7,977 nt of DNA from the NCBI GenBank assembly GCA_016284975.1, contig JAEEPV010000356.1, positions 1-7,977 on the forward strand. Direction: 5' to 3'. The notes beneath the pieces are model-generated. The model worked only from the letters and a program-made list of their open reading frames with translations. It did not search any database and had not been told where the DNA came from. Below are positions 1 through 5,626 of this stretch, piece by piece. This DNA is from Solobacterium sp. (GTDB taxonomy: Bacteria > Bacillota_I > Bacilli_A > Erysipelotrichales > Erysipelotrichaceae). The position numbers were made by a program, and so were the translations under genes. How positions within the stretch are numbered: the stretch's first letter is position 1; each line of letters begins with the position of its first letter.

Positions 1-439
1 GGATGATGCAGACATCACGATCAACATGCAGCAGTCTTGTATGAATCCCGTTTTTTTCTCGGACACAGACCCGGCCTGCGATTGAGAGCGGCCGGTCAAG
101 CCATGGAGACCGGATCAGTCCGCCGTAGCCTTCCACATTCAGGCGAACCAGACCGTCCTGCTCCATTTCAGGATTCGGTTTGATTTTAAGTGCCGGGCTG
201 TCGGCGTGACTTGCGCCGATCATAAACCCGGTTAGTTTTCTCTCAGGAAGCCGGAAGGCAATCAGAGCAGAGTCACTGCGTGTGACAACATAGTTGTTTC
301 CCGGTTCGAGATTCCAGGCGTCATGCTCGGACAGCGGTATAAACCCTTTTTCCTTCAGCCGGCCACGGATATAATCCACGACATGATATGCAGTGGGGCA
401 TGTATTCAGAAAATGAAGCAGTTCTTCATTAAGATCCAT
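1..439 (-). CDS. apeB: M18 family aminopeptidase, N-terminal part (runs off left edge)
   Basis: Not closed in the window: ATG at 439-437 read leftward, 146 codons visible without a stop. Translation starts MDLNEELLHFLNTCPTAYHV, and residues 75-90 contain GASHADSPALKIKPNP, followed by NVEGYGG (101-107) and PWLDRPLSIAGRV (112-124). These are the N-terminal signatures of M18 zinc aminopeptidases (aspartyl aminopeptidase / ApeB / yeast aminopeptidase I). His78 in the SHxDSP motif matches the first metal ligand; the other ligands would lie beyond the left edge. M18 enzymes are cytosolic, form large tetrahedral dodecamers and remove N-terminal residues, often acidic ones, during peptide turnover. 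A GAGG Shine-Dalgarno site lies about 9 nt upstream of the ATG. No signal peptide is seen. About one third of a typical 420-450-residue protein is present. The family call is firm; substrate preference is not deducible. Confidence 0.93.
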   Translation of the reverse strand, partial: MDLNEELLHFLNTCPTAYHVVDYIRGRLKEKGFIPLSEHDAWNLEPGNNYVVTRSDSALIAFRLPERKLTGFMIGASHADSPALKIKPNPEMEQDGLVRLNVEGYGGLIRSPWLDRPLSIAGRVCVREKNGIHTRLLHVDRDVCII

Positions 440-465
440 TGTTTCTTATCCTCTTTTCTGTAGGG

Positions 466-474
466 ATTATAGCA
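466..474 (-). promoter_or_regulatory. Extended -10 promoter for the M18 aminopeptidase gene
   Basis: On the minus strand the sequence reads TGCTATAAT, a perfect -10 hexamer with the TGn extension. It lies 27 nt before the ATG at 439, giving a short leader of roughly 20 nt that contains the Shine-Dalgarno site. No good -35 hexamer is seen at 16-18 bp, which is usual for extended -10 promoters. Inferred from sequence only. Confidence 0.6.
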
Positions 475-476
475 GA

Positions 477-505
477 TTACCTCAGAGAAGGATGTGAGGT
501 ATAAT
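477..505 (+). promoter_or_regulatory. Possible promoter whose -10 overlaps the LTA-synthase-like start codon
   Basis: A perfect TATAAT at 500-505 shares its last T with the TTG start codon at 505. At 17 bp spacing the -35 position reads TTACCT (477-482, 3 of 6 matches). The same stretch carries GTGAGG (494-499), a Shine-Dalgarno site 5 nt before the TTG. The two readings conflict: transcription from this -10 would begin near 511-513, too late to translate the TTG. Either the -10 is fortuitous, or translation from this promoter begins leaderless at the ATG at 517. Confidence 0.3.
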
Positions 506-2559
506 TGAAAACTGTTATGGCAGGTCAAAAGAAACTGGAACGGGAGAAAAAACAGCGGGCGGAGCAGCGGTTGCGGGTTATCGCAGCATGCTTTCCGTCT
601 GTTTTTCTGTGCGTTGAAGAACTGTTGTTTAAATGGTCTACATTGAACGGGCCATGGGATATTACGATTCTGTTTACGATGCTGTTTTCAGTTTCCTATG
701 GAATTCTTTTGTTTGTGATAACGTCATTAAGCAAAAAACGGTGGATCAATCGGACAGTACGAATCTTTCTGATGATCCTGCTTGCGGCCTGCTACAGCGC
801 CTATTACTTCATTTATAAAACATTCAAGATGTTTTATGACCTGCGTACGGTGTTTTCCGGGGGCACAGATGCACTGACCGGATTTACGGATGATGCGGTA
901 AAGATGGTTTTCAGCCGTACCGGCCTGATTCATATCGGCCTGTTCTTTCTGCCGGTTCTGATATATCTTCTGGTTTCCAGAAAAATGGATAAAGGAGAAC
1001 GCCTCTCCGGCATGGAGCCGTTTGTGCTCGGGGCAAGCTTTATCCTGTTCTATGTCGGAGGAGTGCTGGCTATATCCTTCAGCCATGTCATGTTCGGGGT
1101 GTATACCACTGAGTATTCCTTTCAGACCGCGGTTTCGGATTTTGGGTTTCTGACCGGGATCCGGCTGGATGCTGAACATATGCTGAATCGAACGGAAGCA
1201 CCGATGGAATTCGAAGTTATGGATGTTGCAGAAGATGAAACAGAGCAGCCGGAAGAAACCGGCAGTCAGCCTGTGGTCTATGACGATAATGTGTTGGATA
1301 TCGACTTTGAAGCGCTGTATGAGACCGATACCGCGCTTGAGAAAACACTGGATTCCTATGTTGCAGAACAGATTCCGTCCAGAAAGAACGAATATACGGG
1401 CCTGTTTGCCGGAAAGAATCTGATCTTTATCAGCGCGGAAGCATTTTCTGCGGAAGTGATTGATCCACAGCGGACACCGGTTTTATATCGCCTTGCTGAG
1501 AAGGGATTCCGTTTCACGGATTATTATCAGCCAGCCAGTGCAGGAACAACCGGAGGAGAATATGAGAATATCTTCGGTCTTCTGCCCACAGAAGGAGGAT
1601 CCTCGTTCAAGATCACTTCTAATTTTCATAACGATATGATCATGGGAAGTCAGCTGAATAAGAAAGGTTACAACGGATGGGCATTTCACAACAATGACTA
1701 CATGTTCTATGACCGCCATATTACGCATAACAATCTTGGTTATTCCAACGGTTTCATGGGATATGGAAACGGAATGGAAGAATTTGTGGAAAACCAGTTT
1801 CCGGAGAGTGATCTGGAAATGATGGAAGGAACGGTTGATATGTATATTGATCAGCAGCCGTTCAACGTTTACTACATGAGTGTCAGCGGCCACAGCCTTT
1901 ATAATCCTTCAAACAAAATGTCTGCCAAACACTGGGATGAAGTGAAAGATCTGGACCAGTACAACGATTCCGTAAAATACTATCTTGCGGCAAATATGGA
2001 ACTGGAAGATGCGCTCTCCTATCTGGTGGATCGGCTGGAGAAAGCAGGAATTGCCGATAATACCGTCATCGTAATCGCTGCCGATCACTTCCCGTACGGA
2101 CTGGACTATGGAGAAGGACTCGGTGAAAGCGATAATCTTTCGAACCTGTACGGATATGAGGTGACAGACTATCTTGACCGGGACCATAACCGCCTGATTA
2201 TCTGGAGCGGTTGTCTTGAGAAGAATGATCCGGTTACAATCGACACACCGACTTCCAGTCTGGATATTCTGCCGACGCTTCTGAATCTGTTCGGCATAGA
2301 GTGGGACAGCAGACTGCTTCCGGGAAGAGATGTATTTTCCAACCGTGCACCGTTAGTCTTTACACTGAATTATGACTGGAAGACCGAACGGGGAAGGTTC
2401 TATGCGGCGAGCGGGACGTTTGTGCCGAATGAAGGAATTACGGTAACGGACAGTTACATTGAAACGATGCGGAAAATCGTCCGCAATAAGATCAGTTACT
2501 GCAGAGGGGTTCTGCAGAACGATTATTTCCATCACGTACTGAGCAGTCTTGAAGGCTGA
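505..2559 (+). CDS. LTA-synthase-type phosphoglycerol transferase (membrane sulfatase-fold enzyme)
   Basis: 684 residues with the LtaS architecture. Five hydrophobic helices lie at about 24-41, 52-74, 84-105, 139-157 and 173-192. An acidic linker (about 230-280) follows, then an extracellular sulfatase/alkaline-phosphatase-fold domain (about 302-615). Visible active-site elements are Glu312 in ISAEAF (metal), Thr348 in GTTGGEY (aligned with the LtaS nucleophile in KTSDAEF), His463 in SVSGHSLY (substrate pocket), Asp527-His528 in AADHFPYG (metal), and the family tail SLDILPTLLNLFG plus GRDVFS. Known family members transfer glycerol phosphate from phosphatidylglycerol to a glycolipid or polymer on the outer membrane face, building lipoteichoic acid; related clades decorate other glycans, so the exact acceptor is open. 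TTG at 505 is chosen because GTGAGG sits 5 nt upstream; the in-frame ATG at 517 has no Shine-Dalgarno site. The alpha/beta hydrolase gene follows after 52 bp. Confidence 0.9.
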   Translation: MKTVMAGQKKLEREKKQRAEQRLRVIAACFPSVFLCVEELLFKWSTLNGPWDITILFTMLFSVSYGILLFVITSLSKKRWINRTVRIFLMILLAACYSAYYFIYKTFKMFYDLRTVFSGGTDALTGFTDDAVKMVFSRTGLIHIGLFFLPVLIYLLVSRKMDKGERLSGMEPFVLGASFILFYVGGVLAISFSHVMFGVYTTEYSFQTAVSDFGFLTGIRLDAEHMLNRTEAPMEFEVMDVAEDETEQPEETGSQPVVYDDNVLDIDFEALYETDTALEKTLDSYVAEQIPSRKNEYTGLFAGKNLIFISAEAFSAEVIDPQRTPVLYRLAEKGFRFTDYYQPASAGTTGGEYENIFGLLPTEGGSSFKITSNFHNDMIMGSQLNKKGYNGWAFHNNDYMFYDRHITHNNLGYSNGFMGYGNGMEEFVENQFPESDLEMMEGTVDMYIDQQPFNVYYMSVSGHSLYNPSNKMSAKHWDEVKDLDQYNDSVKYYLAANMELEDALSYLVDRLEKAGIADNTVIVIAADHFPYGLDYGEGLGESDNLSNLYGYEVTDYLDRDHNRLIIWSGCLEKNDPVTIDTPTSSLDILPTLLNLFGIEWDSRLLPGRDVFSNRAPLVFTLNYDWKTERGRFYAASGTFVPNEGITVTDSYIETMRKIVRNKISYCRGVLQNDYFHHVLSSLEG

Positions 2560-2573
2560 TCAAATCCGCCGCC

Positions 2574-2590
2574 AAAACAGTTCCTGTTTT
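2574..2590 (+). other. Short perfect hairpin between the LTA-synthase-like gene and the hydrolase
   Basis: AAAACAG - ttc - CTGTTTT is a perfect 7-bp inverted repeat with a 3-nt loop, just before the Shine-Dalgarno site of the next gene. The stem is A/T-rich and the T-run is part of it, so it is a weak terminator at most. It could attenuate or stabilise the intergenic RNA of a two-gene operon. Confidence 0.4.
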
Positions 2591-2611
2591 ATGAAAGGGA
2601 GATAAGGAATA

Positions 2612-3373
2612 ATGGAATTTCATACATTTGGAAATCCGTCTGATCCGGTAATCGTTCTGATTCATGGGATGCTGACACCATGGCAGATCTGGGAGGAAGC
2701 GATACAGCACTATTCCAAACGATATTGTGTTGTTGTCCCGGAACTCGATGCCCACACCGAAGAAACAGTGTCTGAGTTTCAGTCGATTGCTGACGAAGCG
2801 AAAAAACTGGCAGCATATCTCAAACAGTCGTTTGGCGGCAGTACACGTATGATTTGCGGACTGTCCATGGGTGGTCGTATTGCAGCGGAAGCGGTTAAGG
2901 ATCCTGAACTGCATACCGAAGTTCTGGTTCAGGATGGTGCTCCGCTGATTAAACTTCCGGGAGTGGCAAAAACCATCATGAAACACAGCTATCGGAACAT
3001 CATTCATAAATCCCGGAATCGGGATTCAAAGGTTCTGGAAAGCTGTAAGAAAGATTTTCTGCCTGAAAAATATCTCGAGGCATTTCTTCAGATTGCGGAT
3101 CATATGGATGATACTTCGATTGTAAATATCATTGATTCGGTCTTTTCCGATTTTGAATTCGTGCCGTATGAAAAGGAGATGCGGATTCTCTTCCTGCATG
3201 GTACGAAGGGAAATGAAGCGGTGTCGAAAAAAGCAACGCTTCATCTGAAGGAAAGTAATCCTCAGACAGTCATTCGCTGTTTTGAAGGTTATGCACACGC
3301 TCAGCTCGCATGTTATGAGCCGCAGAAATGGATCAATGAAACAGAACAGTTCCTGATTAATAAAAACGCCTGA
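2612..3373 (+). CDS. Alpha/beta-fold hydrolase, cytosolic
   Basis: 253 residues with the compact alpha/beta hydrolase core and no signal peptide or membrane helix. IVLIHGM (14-20) is the first core strand with the HG oxyanion-hole motif. ICGLSMGG (81-88) is the nucleophile elbow with Ser85. His229 in GYAHAQL is the likely catalytic histidine. The acid after the strand RILFLHG (191-197) is not obvious: no canonical G-x-x-D is present, and Glu202 or Asp108 are candidates. Such proteins are esterases, lipases, C-C hydrolases or thioesterases; the substrate cannot be read from the sequence. The ATG is supported by AAGGGAG (2595-2601) about 10 nt upstream and AAGGA closer in. It starts 52 bp after the LTA-synthase-like gene on the same strand with no convincing terminator between them, so co-transcription is likely. 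A role in lipid or teichoic-acid side chemistry would be inference from position only. Confidence 0.85.
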   Translation: MEFHTFGNPSDPVIVLIHGMLTPWQIWEEAIQHYSKRYCVVVPELDAHTEETVSEFQSIADEAKKLAAYLKQSFGGSTRMICGLSMGGRIAAEAVKDPELHTEVLVQDGAPLIKLPGVAKTIMKHSYRNIIHKSRNRDSKVLESCKKDFLPEKYLEAFLQIADHMDDTSIVNIIDSVFSDFEFVPYEKEMRILFLHGTKGNEAVSKKATLHLKESNPQTVIRCFEGYAHAQLACYEPQKWINETEQFLINKNA

Positions 3374-3388
3374 GTTCAGACGTTTTTT
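3362..3388 (+). terminator. Intrinsic terminator overlapping the hydrolase stop codon
   Basis: AAAAACG (3362-3368) pairs with CGTTTTT, with an inner CTG/CAG pair of arms separated by one C-A mismatch and a 4-nt loop. The run T3383-3388 completes the signal. The TGA stop (3371-3373) lies in the hairpin, so translation to the end of the gene would compete with folding. It ends the LTA-synthase-like / hydrolase unit. Confidence 0.75.
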
Positions 3389-3467
3389 GATTCTTTCCGC
3401 GGAATACTGTTCTTGTCTTGTCCGGTATTCTGTTCAGATCCGAACGGTTTCATGAAAACAGGGCAGG

Positions 3468-3473
3468 TATAAT
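3468..3473 (+). promoter_or_regulatory. Candidate -10 box for the VanXY-like peptidase gene
   Basis: A perfect TATAAT lies 68 nt upstream of the ATG at 3541, in an AT-rich stretch after the preceding terminator. The -35 position is poor (CGGTTT at 17 bp). A 10-bp palindrome TTTCATGAAA (3448-3457) covers the -35 to spacer region and could be an operator. The 155-bp spacer also has GAATAC (3402-3407) and GTATTC (3425-3430) in inverted orientation. Confidence 0.35.
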
Positions 3474-3540
3474 AATATGAGTATGAAACATGCATTATAA
3501 ATCAGTAATATAAATTTGTAATACAAGTTTGGAGAGAAAA

Positions 3541-4122
3541 ATGGATGACAAAAAACGGCTGATCCTAGTTAACAGGACACATTCGATTCCCTCAGACTGG
3601 TCTGATCATCTGCGGCTTGTTTCATTTCAATACAAGGAAGAGTTGTTCTTTCTTGAACAGGAAACCTATAACGCATTTGAAGGACTGAGAAAAAAGATGC
3701 TGGAGAACAGGCTGATTTTAGGGGTTGCAAGCGCCTATCGTTCCAGTGAAGAACAGAAAAAACTATATGAAGAAATGGCTCGTGATTATGGCCCGGAAAA
3801 GGCAAAAACGCTATGCGCACTGCCGGGACATTCTGAACATGAGACAGGACTTGCAGTCGATATTGAAATGGCTATGGAGGCAAGTGAGACGCAGGAAGAA
3901 TTGAATTATCCAAGCGGCTATTTCTACCGTTGTGTACATGAACATCTTTCGGAATATGGCTTTATTCTTCGTTATCCGGAAGGGAAGGAACAAATCACAG
4001 AGTATTCTTTTGAACCATGGCATATCCGTTATGTCGGAAATCCGCATGCCACAATCATAATGAAACAAAATTTGGCTTTGGAAGAATATCTGGAGGAACA
4101 AAAGCAGTTCTTACAGATTTGA
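3541..4122 (+). CDS. VanXY-like M15 D,D-peptidase, cytosolic
   Basis: 193 residues with no signal peptide or membrane helix. It carries the M15 (VanY/VanX) zinc-peptidase motifs: SAYRSSEEQ (64-72, with the active-site Arg), PGHSEHETGLAVDIE (95-109, the SxHxxGxAxD motif giving ligands His100 and Asp107), and EPWHIRYVG (158-166, catalytic Glu158 and ligand His161). The run GFILRYPEGKEQIT just before EPWH and the soluble length near 190 residues match the VanXY D,D-dipeptidase/carboxypeptidases of VanC/VanG-type glycopeptide resistance better than membrane-anchored VanY. Those enzymes cleave D-Ala-D-Ala and UDP-MurNAc-pentapeptide ends in the cytosol. ATG at 3541 is preferred over the in-frame TTG at 3529 because GGAG (3531-3534) lies 6 nt before the ATG and inside the longer reading. 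No ligase, racemase or two-component genes are adjacent, so a housekeeping precursor-trimming or LD/DD-carboxypeptidase role is equally possible. Confidence 0.88.
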   Translation: MDDKKRLILVNRTHSIPSDWSDHLRLVSFQYKEELFFLEQETYNAFEGLRKKMLENRLILGVASAYRSSEEQKKLYEEMARDYGPEKAKTLCALPGHSEHETGLAVDIEMAMEASETQEELNYPSGYFYRCVHEHLSEYGFILRYPEGKEQITEYSFEPWHIRYVGNPHATIIMKQNLALEEYLEEQKQFLQI

Positions 4123-4130
4123 TCGGAACC

Positions 4131-4168
4131 AAAAAAACCTTCAGACACAGATTTCGTCTGAAAGGTTT
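4131..4168 (-). terminator. Terminator between convergent genes, T-run on the minus strand
   Basis: AAACCTTCAGAC (4135-4146) pairs with GTCTGAAAGGTTT (4156-4168), leaving one bulged A and a 9-nt loop. Read on the minus strand, the stem is followed by seven T (A4131-4137), ideal for the double-glycine peptide gene. On the plus strand only a short T-run follows, so it may also stop the VanXY-like transcript, less efficiently. Confidence 0.75.
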
Positions 4169-4232
4169 ATGAGGTATGCGTGACTCTATGAAGAATCGCC
4201 CAGTTTTTATCAGAGCAGGTAAAAATCAGTTC

Positions 4233-4427
4233 TTACTTTTTCATTTTAATGAGAATATCGATGTTTCCACCCGGATCATCTTTGTCGGCTTTTGACCTTT
4301 CAAGATCAGACTTGCTCAAATGCGGAAAATGATCGCTGTTTTTAACTTTGACCGTCTTTTTCACTACAATACCGCCGTAAATCTGAGAGAGTTCTTCTTC
4401 TGAAAGTGTAACAATGATTTCTCCCAT
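4233..4427 (-). CDS. Small peptide precursor with double-glycine leader
   Basis: 64 residues, ATG at 4427-4425, TAA at 4235-4233. An AAGG Shine-Dalgarno site (4439-4436) lies 8 nt upstream and a T-run terminator downstream, so this is a well-formed minus-strand gene. The N-terminus is MGEIIVTLSEEELSQIYGG. Residues 8-19 fit LSxxELxxIxGG, the leader cut by C39-peptidase ABC exporters in class II bacteriocins and Gram-positive signalling peptides. Cleavage after Gly19 would release a 45-residue core (20-64). The core has no cysteine, is rich in Lys and Asp, is net positive, and has hydrophobic patches only near its ends (IVV, IDILI). That is unlike typical pore-forming class II bacteriocins, which are Gly-rich and hydrophobic, so a signal or other exported peptide is possible. 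No exporter, immunity gene or regulator is recognised beside it. The gene is likely real; function is inferred from the leader only. Confidence 0.72.
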   Translation of the reverse strand: MGEIIVTLSEEELSQIYGGIVVKKTVKVKNSDHFPHLSKSDLERSKADKDDPGGNIDILIKMKK

Positions 4428-4562
4428 AGTTTTTACCTTATCTTTCCTTTCATTTTATTTATACGGATTATGGTTTTTATATATTCACTCGTATCTTTAT
4501 GCGGCAGACAGGCAAATAAGATTCGTTATTATTCCGAAAGGGATATTACCTGAAATTGTACC

Positions 4563-4591
4563 TTGCAGAAAAAGGAACTTCTAAATACAAT
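4563..4591 (+). promoter_or_regulatory. Candidate promoter for the membrane-anchored hydrolase
   Basis: TTGCAG (4563-4568), a 17-bp spacer and TACAAT (4586-4591) form a sigma-A-like promoter: 3 of 6 at -35, 5 of 6 at -10. The start would be near 4598, leaving a leader of about 70 nt to the ATG at 4671. It lies in the 243-bp divergent spacer shared with the double-glycine peptide gene. Confidence 0.45.
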
Positions 4592-4670
4592 AGCCAAAAA
4601 GGTACGTGTGTTTCGTGCGATCCGATCATAACGACTGTTCAGATTGTACGGATTTCTTTCTGAATCGATT

Positions 4671-5513
4671 ATGAAATTTATTAGTTTCGGCATTGCGGTC
4701 TTCCTCATATTGCTGGTCATCAGTTTTTTTCTTACAAAACGGATATTTCGTTATTCCAAAAAAGGCTTTGTAAAGAGACTGATTGTTTTTACTCTGATTC
4801 AGGTATTCCTGACGTCAGTTACAATACTGGTTCTTATGATTCCATATTATAAAGCAGGTGAAACGGCGCATCAGTTTCTTCATTCCGATGAGAAAACTGA
4901 ATTCATTGACAATAAGAAGTATTATGCATTTCTGAATGATTCCAGCAGAACGGCGGTTATTTTTTATCCGGGATCGAGTGTCGATGAATATGCTTATAGT
5001 TATCTTGCAAGCAGTATTGCTGCGGATGGAGTGGATGTTTATGTGATAAAGTCTCCGCTTCATTTTCCTCTTCTGAATGGAAAAGGTGCGGCGAACATTT
5101 TTCAGGAAACGGATTATGAAAAGATCTTTATCGGCGGTCATTCTCTGGGAGGTTATGTTGCGTCCAGATATGCAAGTGACAGCTACTCCGAAATCGACGG
5201 ACTGTTTTTACTAGGGGCATATCCTTTCGGGAAAATAGATGAGCGGATCCGGTTTATATCAATCTATGGATCGGAAGACGGGATCCTGGACCGCAAAGAA
5301 TATGAAGCGCGCAGACAGTACTGGCCAAAGGATTCCGAAGAACAGGTAATTGATGGTGGAAACCATTCTTATTTCGCTGATTATGGGCTCCAGAGATTGG
5401 ATCATGAGGCACTGATTGACCGGAAAACACAGATGGAGCTCACTCATAAACTGATTTCGGAGTTTATCTGGAGTCCGACACACGGTTCCCTCACAATGCA
5501 AACTACAGAATGA
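4671..5513 (+). CDS. Membrane-anchored alpha/beta hydrolase
   Basis: 280 residues from the ATG at 4671. Two hydrophobic helices (about 4-21 and 36-57), separated by a basic loop, anchor a C-terminal alpha/beta hydrolase domain. This contains AVIFYPGSSVDEYAY (95-109, first strand and oxyanion region), GGHSLGGY (155-162, nucleophile Ser158), YGSEDGI (199-205, acid Asp203) and GGNHSYF (229-235, His232), so the Ser-Asp-His triad is complete. The fold and spacing resemble the Abhydrolase_5 group of small hydrolases. With a short loop between the helices the catalytic domain is on the same side as the N-terminus, which the positive-inside rule cannot firmly settle here. An in-frame TTG at 4644 would add nine residues; neither start has a clear Shine-Dalgarno site, and ATG is chosen because it begins directly at the first helix. 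Substrate unknown. It is divergent from the double-glycine peptide gene. Confidence 0.8.
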   Translation: MKFISFGIAVFLILLVISFFLTKRIFRYSKKGFVKRLIVFTLIQVFLTSVTILVLMIPYYKAGETAHQFLHSDEKTEFIDNKKYYAFLNDSSRTAVIFYPGSSVDEYAYSYLASSIAADGVDVYVIKSPLHFPLLNGKGAANIFQETDYEKIFIGGHSLGGYVASRYASDSYSEIDGLFLLGAYPFGKIDERIRFISIYGSEDGILDRKEYEARRQYWPKDSEEQVIDGGNHSYFADYGLQRLDHEALIDRKTQMELTHKLISEFIWSPTHGSLTMQTTE

Positions 5514-5516
5514 TAA

Positions 5517-5556
5517 GGGACGTAAATCCATTTATGGAAATGGCGTTCTCATTTTT
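5517..5556 (+). terminator. Probable intrinsic terminator after the membrane hydrolase
   Basis: CCATTT-ATGG-AAATGG (5528-5543) is a perfect 6-bp hairpin. GGGACG (5517-5522) can extend it by pairing with CGTTCT (5544-5549), including two G-T pairs and a 5-nt bulge. A T-run (5552-5556) follows at a short distance. It starts 3 nt after the TGA, but the stem is interrupted, so strength is uncertain. Confidence 0.45.
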
Positions 5557-5576
5557 ACAGGAAGAAAGCCGGTACA

Positions 5577-5591
5577 GCAGTTTTTTACTGC
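5577..5591 (+). other. Small dyad upstream of the dipeptidase gene
   Basis: GCAGT - TTTTT - ACTGC is a perfect 5-bp inverted repeat about 35 nt before the dipeptidase ATG. It could be an operator half-site pair or a short hairpin. A separate TGATCA palindrome follows at 5603-5608. No confident promoter was found in this 113-bp spacer. Confidence 0.25.
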
Positions 5592-5626
5592 GATAAAACA
5601 ATTGATCATTAACAGGGGGACAGAAG

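Noticed and set aside
727..1179. 150-codon minus-strand reading frame inside the LTA-synthase-like gene
   Set aside because: It is antisense to the membrane-helix region of a well-supported gene, has no recognisable domain, and its composition (many His, Gln, Cys) is that of a shadow frame.
2492..3007. 171-codon minus-strand reading frame across the hydrolase start
   Set aside because: It overlaps two real genes on the opposite strand and has no motif.
3529..3540. TTG start giving the VanXY-like protein four extra residues
   Set aside because: The GGAG Shine-Dalgarno site for the ATG at 3541 lies inside this extension, and no site precedes the TTG.
3541..4122. Glycopeptide resistance cluster
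   Set aside because: Only the VanXY-like gene is present. No van ligase, racemase, VanR or VanS is visible, so a resistance phenotype cannot be claimed.
4433..4453. Six-codon upstream reading frame (minus strand) over the Shine-Dalgarno site of the double-glycine peptide gene
   Set aside because: It has no ribosome binding site of its own and no regulatory residue run, so it is probably chance.
4529..4720. 63-codon minus-strand frame in the divergent spacer
   Set aside because: It is partly intergenic, which made it worth a look. It has no Shine-Dalgarno site, no recognised motif, and it overlaps the first helix of the membrane hydrolase and the candidate promoter at 4563-4591.
5577..5591. 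Dyad before the dipeptidase as an attenuator or terminator
   Set aside because: The stem is only 5 bp, and its T-run is in the loop and not after the stem, so it was kept only as a low-confidence dyad.
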